Positions 13,636 through 24,900 of a DNA stretch of 64,000 nt are shown here, piece by piece. The notes under the pieces were generated by a model. That model was not told the origin of the DNA. It worked only from the letters and a program-made list of their open reading frames with translations, and did no database searches. The translations under genes were made by a program, and so were the position numbers. The stretch covers positions 1 through 64,000 of the forward strand of contig CAJVPP010000018.1 in the NCBI GenBank assembly GCA_910592005.1, read 5' to 3'. Every line of letters starts with the position of its first letter. Position 1 is the first letter of the stretch. The stretch comes from Funneliformis mosseae (taxonomy: Eukaryota > Glomeromycota > Glomeromycetes > Glomerales > Glomeraceae).

Positions 13636-14275
13636 ATCATTAATGTATATGTTTAGTGAATTTTCTTTGCAAATTAAATGACAAAATTGAGCATATTTTT
13701 AATCAATATTCTTTAATACTTTTTCTAAAAGTTTAATAATCAACTATGAAAATTTAATATAATATGTGAAGACTTCTAATTGTGAAATTATACTTAATCA
13801 TCTTGTTGAATAAAATTTAGTATTATAATTTTAGTAGGGGAAGAAAAATACAATGTGAATTTTCCTATTGATAATTTTTATAAACAAATTTATTAAAAAA
13901 CTTTTCTTTCAAAATTTCTTACTTTTCAATGACTGGCTGGCTATAAATGATTTGAGTGGTGAGATTATGAAATATATAAAGAGGATATTAATAAAATGCA
14001 TCACTTATTTTTGCATTATGATAGAATCCAAGATGAAAGAAATTTCATTTACCTTTTGATGGTTATATCATTTGTGTAAATCATGAAAAGCAAATAAACA
14101 TAAAAGTTTGTAATCTTGTGGATGAATGTCATTAAAATTAGCAAGATTGTTATTGTATGTATGAAAATCACTGTATTTTAATTTAAATTGTAAAACCTAA
14201 TACATTAGTCCTGAAAGTCAGATGATAATAATACAAAGTGAACATAAAATAATATATATAGGGATAAGTGTATAT

Positions 14276-16042
14276 ATGAAAAGTAATAATAAATATAATG
14301 ATTCTAATGAATATCAAAAAGCAATTGATTTTTTAGAAAAAGGTTGTAAATGTGGTTGTTCTTTAAGAATTCCCAAGGAAGAATTTGCAGAATTAAGGGA
14401 ATCTTTTCAAGCACTTTCCAAGTCTGAACAGGATATATTTTTAATGGCTCAACTTAAAACAATAGATGGTGGATCAATAAGCACTAGTAGATGCCTTAAA
14501 AAGAAAACCAGATCTAATAAAAGAACTTTCTATCACTGGGATCACAATACACCTCTTTGTCAAGAAACTTATCTCAATATATTGGGAATTAGCAGAACTT
14601 ATTTTGAAAATATTAGAAATCATCTAATAAACAATAGTCTTCTGCTAAGAATTCATAGTAATATTAAAAGAATGCCTCAATGGAAAACTAAAATGATGAT
14701 TGATAAAAATGTTGCTGAAGTAATAAAGAATTTTCTAGAAAATTATGCAGAAGTTCATGGATTACTAAGTCCAGGAAGAAGTATCAATAGAATAACTCAA
14801 TCAATTGTATTCTTACCAGCTGAAATGAGTTATAAATCAGTCTATAGAGATTTTCTTGCTAGTCTAGAAGAAGATAACAAATTGAAATCCTTAAAATATG
14901 ATGCTTTCAGAAAATTATGACATTAATTGACACCAGAAATTCAAATTATGAGTCCCAGGACTGACTTGTGTGATACTTGTCAACATTTTAGAGATGGTTT
15001 ATATTATAATACTTGTCAAGAGAAAGAAGCTAAAGATCTGCTCAAAAGATTTAAAGAACATTTATCCAAAGCCAAAGTAGAAAGAAATTATTATAATAAA
15101 AACACAAATCTAGCAGAAGAACAAAGAAAATCAGTTGATCAACATTATTCAAAGGGTAAAAGACAAAATTGCAGTATTAATGCTACTGCATATTATAGTT
15201 ATGATTGAGTCCAAAATGTTCATGTGCCACATTTAGATTAACAAATAAGTAAAATTTATTATCTTAGTCTATGTAAAGTTCATTTATTTGGTATTCAAGA
15301 TGAGGCAGTGAGGGAACAAATTAATTATGTTCTTAATGAAGATGAAATTATAGGAAAAGGTCCTAATGGCACTCTTAGTTTGATCTTTAATGGAATTAAG
15401 AAATTGAATAAAGGTGAAAAATATTTAAAGATTACTTGTGATAATGCTGGTGGACAGAATAAAAATAATCCCACTATTTGATTTTATTTATATTTAGTAA
15501 TTTGTAAATATTATGAAAGTATTGAATTAAATTTCATGATTCCTAAACATATCAAATTCAAATGTGATGGTAATTTTGACATGATTAAAAAACTCTATAG
15601 AAGAACAAGAGTAGACTGTCTAGGTCATGTGGTTGAGGTAATAAAAAAGTCTAGTCCAGCAGGATTGAATAAAGCTCAATGTTATGAAGGTGGAAGAGGT
15701 TTTCAATACTTAGATATTAAAGCTATTTTGGGAATTTATTTTAAAAAGTTACCAAGTATGCAGAAATATCAACATTTTCTTTTTGAAGCATCTAATCTTG
15801 GTACAGTAAAAGTTCAAGAAGTTGCTAATGGACCTTTTACTGAATTCAATTTATTGAAAATTAAGAAAACAGATATTTTTGAAGAAATTAGAGCTTTATC
15901 TATTTTAGTGTTAATCCCATCTCTTTTAAACTACAAAAGGCAAGAATACCTTTATAACAATATTTGCCCATTTGTGAAAGATGAAAGATACTACTTGTCT
16001 AAGACCATCCTATGCTGGCAACAAATAAAATATTTGGAATAA
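14276..16042 (+). pseudogene. DUF7869-type transposase-like protein, interrupted by five stops
   Basis: One frame runs from ATG 14,276 to TAA 16,042 (588 codons) with only in-frame stops as lesions and no frameshift. A Cys cluster (CKCGC, residues 24-28) opens it. Then come MSPRTDLCDTC (about 14,949-14,981), a second conserved block around YYSYD, and ITCDNAGGQNKNN (about 15,432-15,470), whose Asp-Asn-Gly-Gln-Asn signature matches the RNase H-fold-like DUF7869 family found in fungal and animal mobile elements. Stops are TGA at about 14,918, 15,206 and 15,479 in places where family members carry Trp, and TAA at about 14,924 and 15,237 where Gln is expected. Three Trp codons remain TGG. The protein probably moved the surrounding element, but that is inference. 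Confidence 0.65.
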
Positions 16043-16210
16043 AATTACTTCTATAACTTTGCCACCCATTAATCTTTTTCCACTTTTAAAGTAAAAAAGT
16101 ACTAAAATAATTTATATACTTAATATACCCTTATAAAAGTATATTAGTATATTAAAAGAGCAAATAAATACAAAAAGAAAATCATAGTAAACACAATAAA
16201 TGAATTCTAA

Positions 16211-16894
16211 GAGAGAAATAAACAACTATTAGAAGAAAATGAAAATTTAAAGAAGCAATTAGCAGATAAAGAAGAAAATCTTAAACTAAAAATCTGACAT
16301 GTTACTGGTCAGTCTATTGATGAAAAGGGTGAAGTTAGTATGTATGCTCCTACAGGAACAAGATGATATAAGAAACTAAACAAGAAATGAATGGATGAAG
16401 GCAAATTAAGAATGACAGTAGATCTTAATGAAACTAAAGAATGAGCTAAGAATTGTAAAAGAATTTGATTTGATAACATTACAATTGAAGAAATATTAGA
16501 AGGTTTTATTGATAATTCTAATGAATTAAGTTCACAATGATTAGATTATATTGGAAAATGAAGCAGAACTAATGAAAAACTTTATGAACAAAAGAGAGAT
16601 TATGAAGGAAAGATTGAGGAATTAGAGGTAAAAAAGGAGAAATTGGAAGCAAGAGTAGAAGAGTTAGATGATGAAGTATGAATGGAGCAAGAAGAGGCTG
16701 AAAAAGCACTAAATAAAGCCATGGAATAGAGAAAATGACAAATGTTTGAAACTGTGTTGAAATATGATGCTGCAATGGGCAAACTTCAAGACTGAATAGA
16801 TTTATTAGAAAATAATTTAGCTGCTAAAAATCAGGAAACAAACTGAAAAGATTATTTAACAACCAAAGAATTACCAGTTTTACCAAAACAATAA
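16211..16894 (+). pseudogene. coiled-coil reading frame with 11 TGA codons in Trp-like positions
   Basis: Under the standard code this is littered with stops. If TGA is read as Trp, 228 codons are open except for one TAG (about 16,726), ending at TAA 16,892-16,894. The frame has 11 TGA and no TGG. The Trp-like positions lie in plausible contexts, such as KLNKK-x-MDEGKLRMTVDL and NETKE-x-AKNCKRI. The middle third is a strong coiled coil (KIEELEVKKEKLEARVEELDDEV). No ATG opens the frame near its 5' end; the first internal ATG is at about 16,338. Homology was not recognised. It could come from a genome with UGA=Trp (Mollicutes or mitochondria) or be a heavily mutated fungal gene. Confidence 0.5.
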
Positions 16895-17035
16895 AAAGAA
16901 AACAGATTATGCAAACTCAAAAAATTAGTAAATAAAGTAAAAGAAAAGACTAAAGAGAAGTTTCAGACTTTTATTGTTCAAAAGAACAAGTAAGTAAATA
17001 TGAGATTAGAATATAGAATTCTGAAAATAACCTAG

Positions 17036-17614
17036 GGAGATGAACAAGAGTGTAACTTTTGTTTTCTAGATTTTGATGACCCAACTTTCCTTAATTTTGA
17101 TACTGCTCTTGCTACTCATCAAATGGTGACTCGTAATACTCCTGATGGTTATTCTGACATTGTCTTTATCTGTGGTGAATGTAAAAACAATTATGATAAT
17201 AATACTCTTCCATGATATGAGAAATGTGGTAGGTTAAAAAGGAATAGAAACAGATGTTTTTGTAGTTATTTAAAAGCTAAATTAACTAAACCACTTTCTG
17301 ACAAAGAACTACTTTTACAAACTTTCAGTTTTCGCCTAGAAAATAAAACTAGAGAACTAGAAAAAGAATTATCAATTACCAAAAAAGAATTAAAAATTGA
17401 AAGAGAAGAAGTAACCAAGTTTCAGGAAAAATCTGAAGAGTGAAGTAAAAAGCAAAAACAGGAGTTATTAGATAAGGTAAAGGGTTTAGAAAAAAGAATT
17501 AAACAACTAGAAAAGAAAAACAGGAAATTAAAAGATCAACAGAATAGTTAATTAACTGCTCAAATTGAAGTCAAAGAGACTAAAAGATGATCTTGATTGA
17601 AAATAAAAAAGTAG
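17036..17614 (+). pseudogene. Cys-rich plus coiled-coil reading frame with TGA in Trp-like positions
   Basis: It lies downstream of the 16.2-kb frame, separated from it by TAA and TAG codons. The N-terminal part has CNFC, then HQM, then ICGEC and C-x(n)-CFC. Two CxxC pairs with a His between suggest a treble-clef or HNH-like zinc site. The C-terminal half is a long Glu/Lys coiled coil (RELEKELSITKKELKIEREE). In-frame TGA occurs four times (about 17,214, 17,441, 17,587, 17,593), always where Trp reads naturally. One TAA (about 17,550) sits where Gln would fit. No TGG is in frame. It may be the second half of the same protein as the 16.2-kb frame. Function unknown. Confidence 0.45.
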
Positions 17615-17650
17615 TTCTGTATAAATTGAAATTATTAAAGAAAATGGTAG

Positions 17651-17917
17651 TTATTTTCTTTTTAGAGATTTTTGCTTTTTATTAGGTAATAATACATCAT
17701 CATAATGCTTTCTTTTTCTAATATTTATGATTTTTCTTTCTTCATGATAAATTTCATAAGTAATCCTTTTTTTTTTTAGATAAGCCTCAAGTGTTTGAGT
17801 ATCATTTATTTTAAAGATGTAAGATGCGATTTTTTCACCTTAAGCTTTTTTTAGAATACTTTTAATGGTACTATAATTCTTAGGTTCCATAATAGATTTG
17901 ATGTAAATGAGTTTCAT
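17651..17917 (-). pseudogene. small basic protein frame next to the right terminal repeat
   Basis: An 89-codon frame from ATG at 17,917 (MKLIYIKSIMEPKNYSTIK) to TAA at 17,651, broken by a single TAA where CAA (Gln) would fit. The C-terminus is very basic (RKRKHYDD ... KKQKSLKRK) and could be a nuclear-localisation or DNA-binding tail. It ends 68 bp inside the right inverted repeat region and runs against the other cargo genes. No family recognised. Confidence 0.35.
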
Positions 17918-17984
17918 ATTAATTATTTTTGTCTAGACAAATATCATTGATCACATTACATTGTAATACAATTGTGATGTTAAA

Positions 17985-18057
17985 CAAGCACCATTGGTCT
18001 CTGAAATACTTGGTAACACTAATGTTCACTTTGTCTTATTTTGTTACAGCATGCCTC
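17985..18057 (-). repeat. right terminal inverted repeat of the 8.2-kb element
   Basis: Read on the minus strand from 18,057 it begins GAGGCATGCTGTAACAAAAT and matches the left end at 9,844. Similarity to the solitary end at 50,847 extends further inward, into CACAATTGTA and AATGTAATGTGAT (to about 17,950). The family's terminal repeat may therefore be nearer 100 bp. Confidence 0.75.
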
Positions 18058-18061
18058 AAGT

Positions 18062-21000
18062 TATATATATGATCTTAATAATATTTAATATTTTATTTAT
18101 AAAGTAAATAATTCTTAAGTTAAATAACAATTCATATGAAATAATATATTAATATTATTAAACTGTTATAATTAAAGATGGTCATCATAATTAAAAAAAA
18201 TGGTATAATTGAGTTGCAACTTGTGACGCAATTAAATTTCCTTATGACAAAATTAAGTTGTAACTTAGTTGAAATTTGAAAATAATTATGGGGATCATTT
18301 TTAATTATAATCAATACTTGTTATAACAAACTTTATATTTTAGATTTCAACTTCATTATAAGGCTATATTGAAGATTTTAAGAAATTTAATTGACTAATT
18401 TGTTATAATAAGAGTATTTTATTATATTTGTTCAAAAAATTTGTTATATTAAGAGTTCACTATATCAAGAATTAATTGTACTCTAAGTTGATAATAAAAA
18501 TACCTATGAAATAGCTTTCAATTTTAAATCTTATTAAGATCTTTTATCTATATCAAAATATAAAGCTTATTATTAAATAAAAATAATTTGAAAAAAATAA
18601 AAATAATCTAAGTAAGATGAGAGATCTTTAAAGGAGAAAAGAAAAGATACTTTTTTTTATAAAATAAATAGTTATTATAGTTCTAAAAATTCTAAAAATT
18701 ACTTATTTATTAGCTAGTGATAAACTGTAAAAATAAAAATTCATTACTTATTAGATAAAAGAAAGAAAAAAATTTAGGAGAAAAATATAAAGAGATATAT
18801 AAAATGGAAAAGAAAATTTGTAATTACTAATAATAAATAGAATAATAAGATAAACTTGAAAAGAAGAATTATAATAACTATTTGAAGAAGAAGTTTATGT
18901 ATATAAAACTTATAAAATTTAATATTTATCAAAGAAATCTACACGTTAAAAACTCTTAGGTTAGATTATAAATTACAAGAATAATCTGAATCAATATTTA
19001 TTTTAAATCTAATGATAAAAATATTACATGAAATACTTTTAAATTTAAACCTTATTAAGATTTCTAATTAACATAAAAGTTTAAATATTATTATTAAATA
19101 AAAACAGATTTAAAATTAATTTAAGTAAAAAGATCATTAAGAAGAAAAGAAAAAATACTTTACTTATAATAGTTAATTATCAAATTTCTAATATTATGAG
19201 AATGATGATTATATAATTTGAAAATTATTTTATTAAAGGAAAAAATTAAAAAGTTATTTTATTTAATACTAAAGAAATACTATTTACTATTATTAAATAT
19301 TATATAAATTTTTAATTAAATCATGATAAATAAAAGTTTAAAAAAGTATAGAGAAAAGGTATATCTATTAATTTTTTTTCTAAAAAAATCTTTAAAGAAA
19401 AGATTCTGTTAAATTTTATACTTATTATCAAAATGTAAATAATTTTAATTGAATATTATTACAGAATTTATTATTACCTAATAAGTTAATCTTATGCTTT
19501 GTAAATTTTTCCTAATTTAGATTATATATTCAGATTTTTATATTAATAATATTTATTTAACAAGAAGTTCATTATTTAAAATATTATTTTTTTTTATATT
19601 TTAAGATCAATTAATTTATGTTCTATTACTTTTTGCAGTAATATGAAATCTATATAATTGATTATCAAATTTTCATTCTAATTGATTAAAATTTTTAAAT
19701 AGTAAAAAGTATTATAAGTTTTTTAAATTTTTTATTAAAATTTTTAAAATCTTTAAATTTATTATTATATATGATAATATCATCTTTAAGTAAACTTAAA
19801 GAAAGCAAAACAATTTTTTTTATTAAATATAAATTCCAATTTCTAAAAAAGTAACTAATAAATAAATTGATTTATAATATTAATTATAGAAAAGAATATA
19901 ATATTCAAATAGATATAAAATTTTAAAATAATTTTAATATTTAAAATATTTTTAATTTTTCTGATAAATATTTTATTAATTAATATAATTTAATATTATA
20001 TAAAAATAATAAAATTATAAATAAAATATAATATACAAATTTGTAAATTCTAATATACAAATTTAAATAAAACTGAAAAAGATTATTATTGTAATAAAAT
20101 TATTATAAGAAAATCAAACAAATTTACCTAAATAAAAATAAATTTTTAAATAAATAAAAATAGAAAATAGCTTTTTATAATATTCAAAATAAAAAAAAAT
20201 AAAAAATTACTAATTAATATTTAAATTTATTATAATTTATTATATTCAAATTTTATTTATTCAGTTTTTTAATATTAGTTTCTAATAAGATTATTTTATA
20301 TAGTAATAGTTATTTTACTATAACTAAGTAATATTATTTTTACTTATATTAATTTATTTATTTGACATTATTATTACTATCATTATTATTGTTATACTAA
20401 TTATTTTACTAATTTTAAATTTTTTTACTAAAAATAAAAATTTATTTTTTATTTCATTTAATTTTTGTAATATTTATATTAATCAATATTAAAATAATAT
20501 AAAATGATTACTTTTTGATTATGTTTAAGAATTTGTTTGATTTTTAGCTATACCTTCATATTAATTTCTTTAATAAAAATATAAGTACTGTTTAATAATA
20601 ATTTTAATTATCATACTTTTTTTTGTTAAATACAATAGATTATTTAAATAACCTAAACTTTTAACAAAAAATAAAGTTATAATATATTTAATTAAATATA
20701 ATATAATAAAATCTTATTAGTTTAAGATTTATAAAATATAAATATAACTCATTAATCTAATCTTTTTAATATAACTAATCAGAATAGTTATTTTGTATTT
20801 AAGAATCATTCACATATAAAAATTAAAGTAAATTTTCCTTACTTTGAAATTAAACCTATAATCCATTGGCTTATATTATTAATCTATTTTGTTAATCATA
20901 TTATTTAATACTAGAAGAATATCTGACTATTCTTATTTAATTATTTTTTATATATTACTTGTATAATACTTAAAATATATTATTAAAAAAGCTTTAATTT

Positions 21001-21600
21001 GCAATTTTAACATTAGATTAAAAAAAACACTCTCTTTAAAATCAGAAATCAGCATTTATACATATTTTTTTTTGTGCATCTTCACATTATCAAATATATT
21101 ACAAACTATTTATTTTTTTTTATTTTTTTAGTTAAAAATTCTTATTTTAAAGATTAGTTAAAATTTAATCTTTATTAAATTTAGATTATAATTGTATTTA
21201 GTCTTATTTTATTTAATAAGTATTTAAAGATAAAACATTATGTTTTATTAGACAATTAACTATTGTTTTTTATACAATATACAAATATTTATAAAAATTT
21301 TAAATTTTTAAAATCTATCTTTATTTTAATAATCAAATTTTTATTTTCAAATAAAATACAAAATAAAATAATTTACTAACAACTATATAAATAAATTGTG
21401 CTATAATTAAATTTATTTTATTATTATTGATTGTTATATCTTATAAGTTACAATTTAATGATTTATGATCTTATGTATTATCATACTAAGGTATTGAGAT
21501 TACTGGTAAAGTATTTGAAGAGATATTGACTAGTTGATTATTTAAATAAAAATAATATAAAATAATAAAAATACATGTTAAATATTTACCTTTTAACTTT
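18062..21600. other. extremely A+T-rich non-coding stretch
   Basis: No gene is supported. Sequence is almost only A and T, with short TAAT/ATTA runs and scattered degenerate repeats. The piece at about 18,590-18,895 is related to 9,660-9,843, the left flank of the 8.2-kb element. Nothing else recognised. Confidence 0.6.
18805..18890 (+). repeat. unoccupied relative of the 8.2-kb element's target site
   Basis: About 85 bp similar to 9,768-9,843 (shared TAATTACTAATAATAAATA and GAAGAAGAAGT). After GAAGAAGAAGT it continues as TTATGTATATA, much like the sequence that follows the element on its right side (AAGTTATATATA from 18,058). It therefore looks like the same repeat without the insertion. 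Confidence 0.55.
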
Positions 21601-21602
21601 TA

Positions 21603-21637
21603 AAGTCACTTTGTTTTGTTTTGTTACAATATATCTC
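21603..21637 (-). repeat. solitary end of the GAGGCATGCTGTAAC TIR family
   Basis: Read on the minus strand from 21,637, GAGATATATTGTAACAAAAC followed by AAAACAAAGTGAC resembles the ends of the 8.2-kb element. It is in right-end orientation. No matching left end was found between 18 and 21.6 kb. It lies about 300 bp from the edge of the host gene island. Confidence 0.5.
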
Positions 21638-21999
21638 ATATATTTAAATAACAAAATTTTTTAAAATTTAAATAATAGGTTTGAGTTTTTATTTTATTTA
21701 AAAAAAAAAAAAGCATTAAGATATTAGATATTAAATTATCAAGAATAATGTTAAATTATTAGGATTTGCATTTTAATACTTAATACTTGATACTTGATCA
21801 AATGATTTATGAAAAGTTTTTCTTATAAATTATTTATTTTGTAAAATTAGAGATAATGATTATATACAATTATAAATTTATTAGATAAAAAACCGTAACT
21901 AATTTAATACATCCACCCTCTTGCATTTATTAGTACGATTACTATTACTAAATTAGTTAACATGCAGATCATTTTAATGAATTTTCGGATTCTGCCAAA

Positions 22000-24900
22000 C
22001 AGCACATTTTTTATTTTTTTTTTTGAAATTTCAAAGATGCCCTTTAGTAAAATATGAAAAAACTTTTCTTACACCCATAAGTAATTAATTAGTTCACTTG
22101 ATATATAGGATAGATGCATAAAGTTACAGGAAAATATTTAAGTGGTCATCCAGTCCCATGACAAATGGCATCACAAACATTGAAGAAAAGACGGGGAACG
22201 GTTTAACGTTGCCAAGGGGCTGGAAAAAAGAGAAAAAAAGAAAAAAAGGAAAAAAAAGGTTGAATTTTACGATTCCTTTTCTTCTTTTTTTTTCACGGGA
22301 GACTGTATGAAAGAAAGAAAGAAAGAAAAAAAAGGTTCAACATAATGAGTTAAAAAAAAAAAAATAATAATAAAAAGAAAAAAAAAAAGGAAAAAAAGAA
22401 ACATAACCCACAAAGTTTTACCGAGCAAGTTTCTTAGGGATACAGCAGATTAAACTCAAAAAAACTGTAAACAACAATAATGATTACAACAATGTTACCA
22501 ACAATGCAAATGAAAAATGGATTATCCTTTCAAGACAATATGATGTTTGTCTGGGACTCATCCTAGTGACATCACAAGTAAATAAGGATTCTATTAATCA
22601 GCAACGAACCATATCCAGTGAAATAAATTTTCGGAGAGATGAGAGAAGGGCATGAACATGCATTGGATTTTTATGGACATTTGCATGATCCAATACGCCT
22701 ATGATATAATGAACACAGCGGAATCGGCACCAAAAAGAAAGGTGAGAGATCCTGCCCGGCGTGGTCTTAAAGGACTCGATTGATGAGTTTTGTATGGGAA
22801 ACGTTAGGGAAAAGTCAAGAACGTACCTTTTTTTTGGAATCTTTTTTTTTTTTTGGAGATACCAAAAATCGATTGATTAATGGAAATTAATTGGCAGATT
22901 TAAACATATTACTTAATATGAAGATTATTGCCGAAAAAGGAAAACGAAATTATTTTGTTGGCAGCATGAAATTCTGCATAATGAGTGGGGTAATGAAGTA
23001 AATATGCGTGCATAAGTTTAATGAAACGTCACGTGCATTCGACGACTTTGGCGAAACGATAACCAGTCTTTATGCGGCTTCAAACCCATTGGCCATTTCA
23101 TTCCACTTAAAGGTTAGGTCAAAGAGAACGTGACAACAGTCGAAAAAGAATCCAAGTTGGAAGACCTTTTTTAATAATGTGTTAAGGCGGAAGATTTCGT
23201 TCGCATTATTTTACACCAAATAGAGAAACCTTGCATGACCATTTAACGATGATTAAAACACAAATCACAAATCATGAATCATAAATGAAGGTTATCTTTT
23301 AAATTTGTTGGATGGTTCCTAATAGAAAACTTGCGATTAAACCTTCTAGAACTTTAGACGAAGAACCGTTAGGAATTTCGGGAAGAGTTGGCTGAGACCG
23401 AAAATAAGCATGAATTGTTGTAACGATCATTGTTAAAAATATTTTTCGTGTAACGTTTCGCAATAAACTGATTGTTGTAAAAAAATGTGGCGTGCGGACG
23501 TCAAAAATTCTCTCGATTTTTATTCATTTTTGAAAAAAAAAAAAACACGTAAAAAAAAAAACCTACCGCTCTTTTTAATTTAGCCGACATTTTAGGAAGC
23601 ACAAAAATGTCTAGAATCAACCTCCTGACCAATTCATGAAATCACCTGTTCAACTTAAACATGTAAATTCAAACAATGGCAAATTTTTTTTCGTTTCTCA
23701 AAAAAAAAAATTCCCAGAATCCCCTTTCAAAGAATAAGGGATTTTCCAATCAAATGATGACGCGTGTTTTGTTTTTTTTGTTTTTGTTTTTTTTTATTTT
23801 TTCTTTTCAGAAAAAAAAAGAAACGACCAAATTTTTTTTGGTTGAAAGGGTAAGCAATGAACCGAAAAAAAAAAAAAAAAATTTCCTTTAAGTATCAAGT
23901 GCATTTAATGTGTTGGGCGTTCATACCTTTTGATCTCTTAAATGTGACCGAATTAGGTATAACACAAAGAAAAAAATTAAGCCGCGCATAAATTGACAAT
24001 GGACGGCAGGAAAAAAAAATAATTTTTTTTTTTCGTACGGAATGTGAACAATTCAATGTCATTATTCTTTTTTTTTTTTTTTTTTTCCTTCCAATGATAA
24101 ATTTATTTACTTCCAACCGCTTATTTGTTTATTACTTTGGGGCAGTCCCATAACAGTCAAGGGAAAAAAAAAAAGTTTGAATTGTTCACTGCTTTTGGGA
24201 CATTGTGGGGTAAATACATTGTTAAGACGCTTAAATGTTCAATGACGATTTGTTCAATCGTAATCGTTCTGCTTACTTGATAAAGTCGAATCTTTTTTTT
24301 TTTTTTTTTCATATAAATTCAGGCGGGATGCATTACCACTGCTAAAATATCTAAAAAAACCGTATCGTTTTAATTACGCCGCCAAGTTTCACGCGAAGGT
24401 CTTTTCTATGTCAATAGAATTGACCTTCAATAAATCGTCGAACGTTTAACCAAAATGTTTTTTCGCTTACGACTCCGCAGAATGCTTTATAATACACGTT
24501 ATTTCTTTTCGATTTTACCTTCAAAAAGGGTAAAAAAAACCAATTTTTTTATGTATAATTGAAAATACCGCATCTCACCGAATTCTCCCAGTATAAAATA
24601 TGACAAAAAAAAAAATTTACCCCACAAAAAAAAAATTTTTTTTTTTTTTTACCCCGCATGTTTTGAATGCTTTCAAAGAAACATCGCGAACAGACCACTT
24701 TTATTTTTAACTTTCAAAAAAAAAAAAAATTTATTTAACTTTTATCAAAAAAAAAACGTTCGTAAATTTAAATAATCCAATTCATTTTAAGATACTTTTT
24801 TTTTTTTCAGTACAATTAAAAAAAATTAAGATTAGTTCACCTTATTGTTTATTTGTGATTTTATGAAGAGATAAATAAACCCCGGTTACGTAATAGTAAT

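Larger units (their letters stand above)
9844..18057. mobile_element. 8.2-kb composite element with long inverted ends
   Basis: The two ends are inverted copies. The left reads GAGGCATCCTGCAACAAAAC from 9,844, and the right, read inward from 18,057, begins GAGGCATGCTGTAACAAAAT. Both continue into AGACAAAGTGAACATTAGT. Directly outside lie AAGT at 9,840-9,843 and AAGT at 18,058-18,061, a candidate 4-bp target duplication. The left flank (9,768-9,843) is similar to 18,805-18,890, where the sequence runs on into TTATGTATATA with no element. That resembles an unoccupied site. Cargo in order: Crinkler-like NTPase-nuclease pseudogene, DUF7869 transposase-like pseudogene, two reading frames using TGA in Trp-like places, and a small basic reading frame on the minus strand. 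Which cargo mobilised the element is unknown; the DUF7869 protein is the best candidate. Confidence 0.6.

Noticed and set aside
16990..17035. GTAAGT...AG as an intron joining the two TGA-rich frames
   Set aside because: GTAAGT is present after 16,989, but splicing to the AG at 17,035 puts the downstream Cys-rich part out of frame.
23676..24116. Two frames of about 70 codons on opposite strands
   Set aside because: Both are dominated by poly-Lys or poly-Phe from homopolymers in intergenic sequence.
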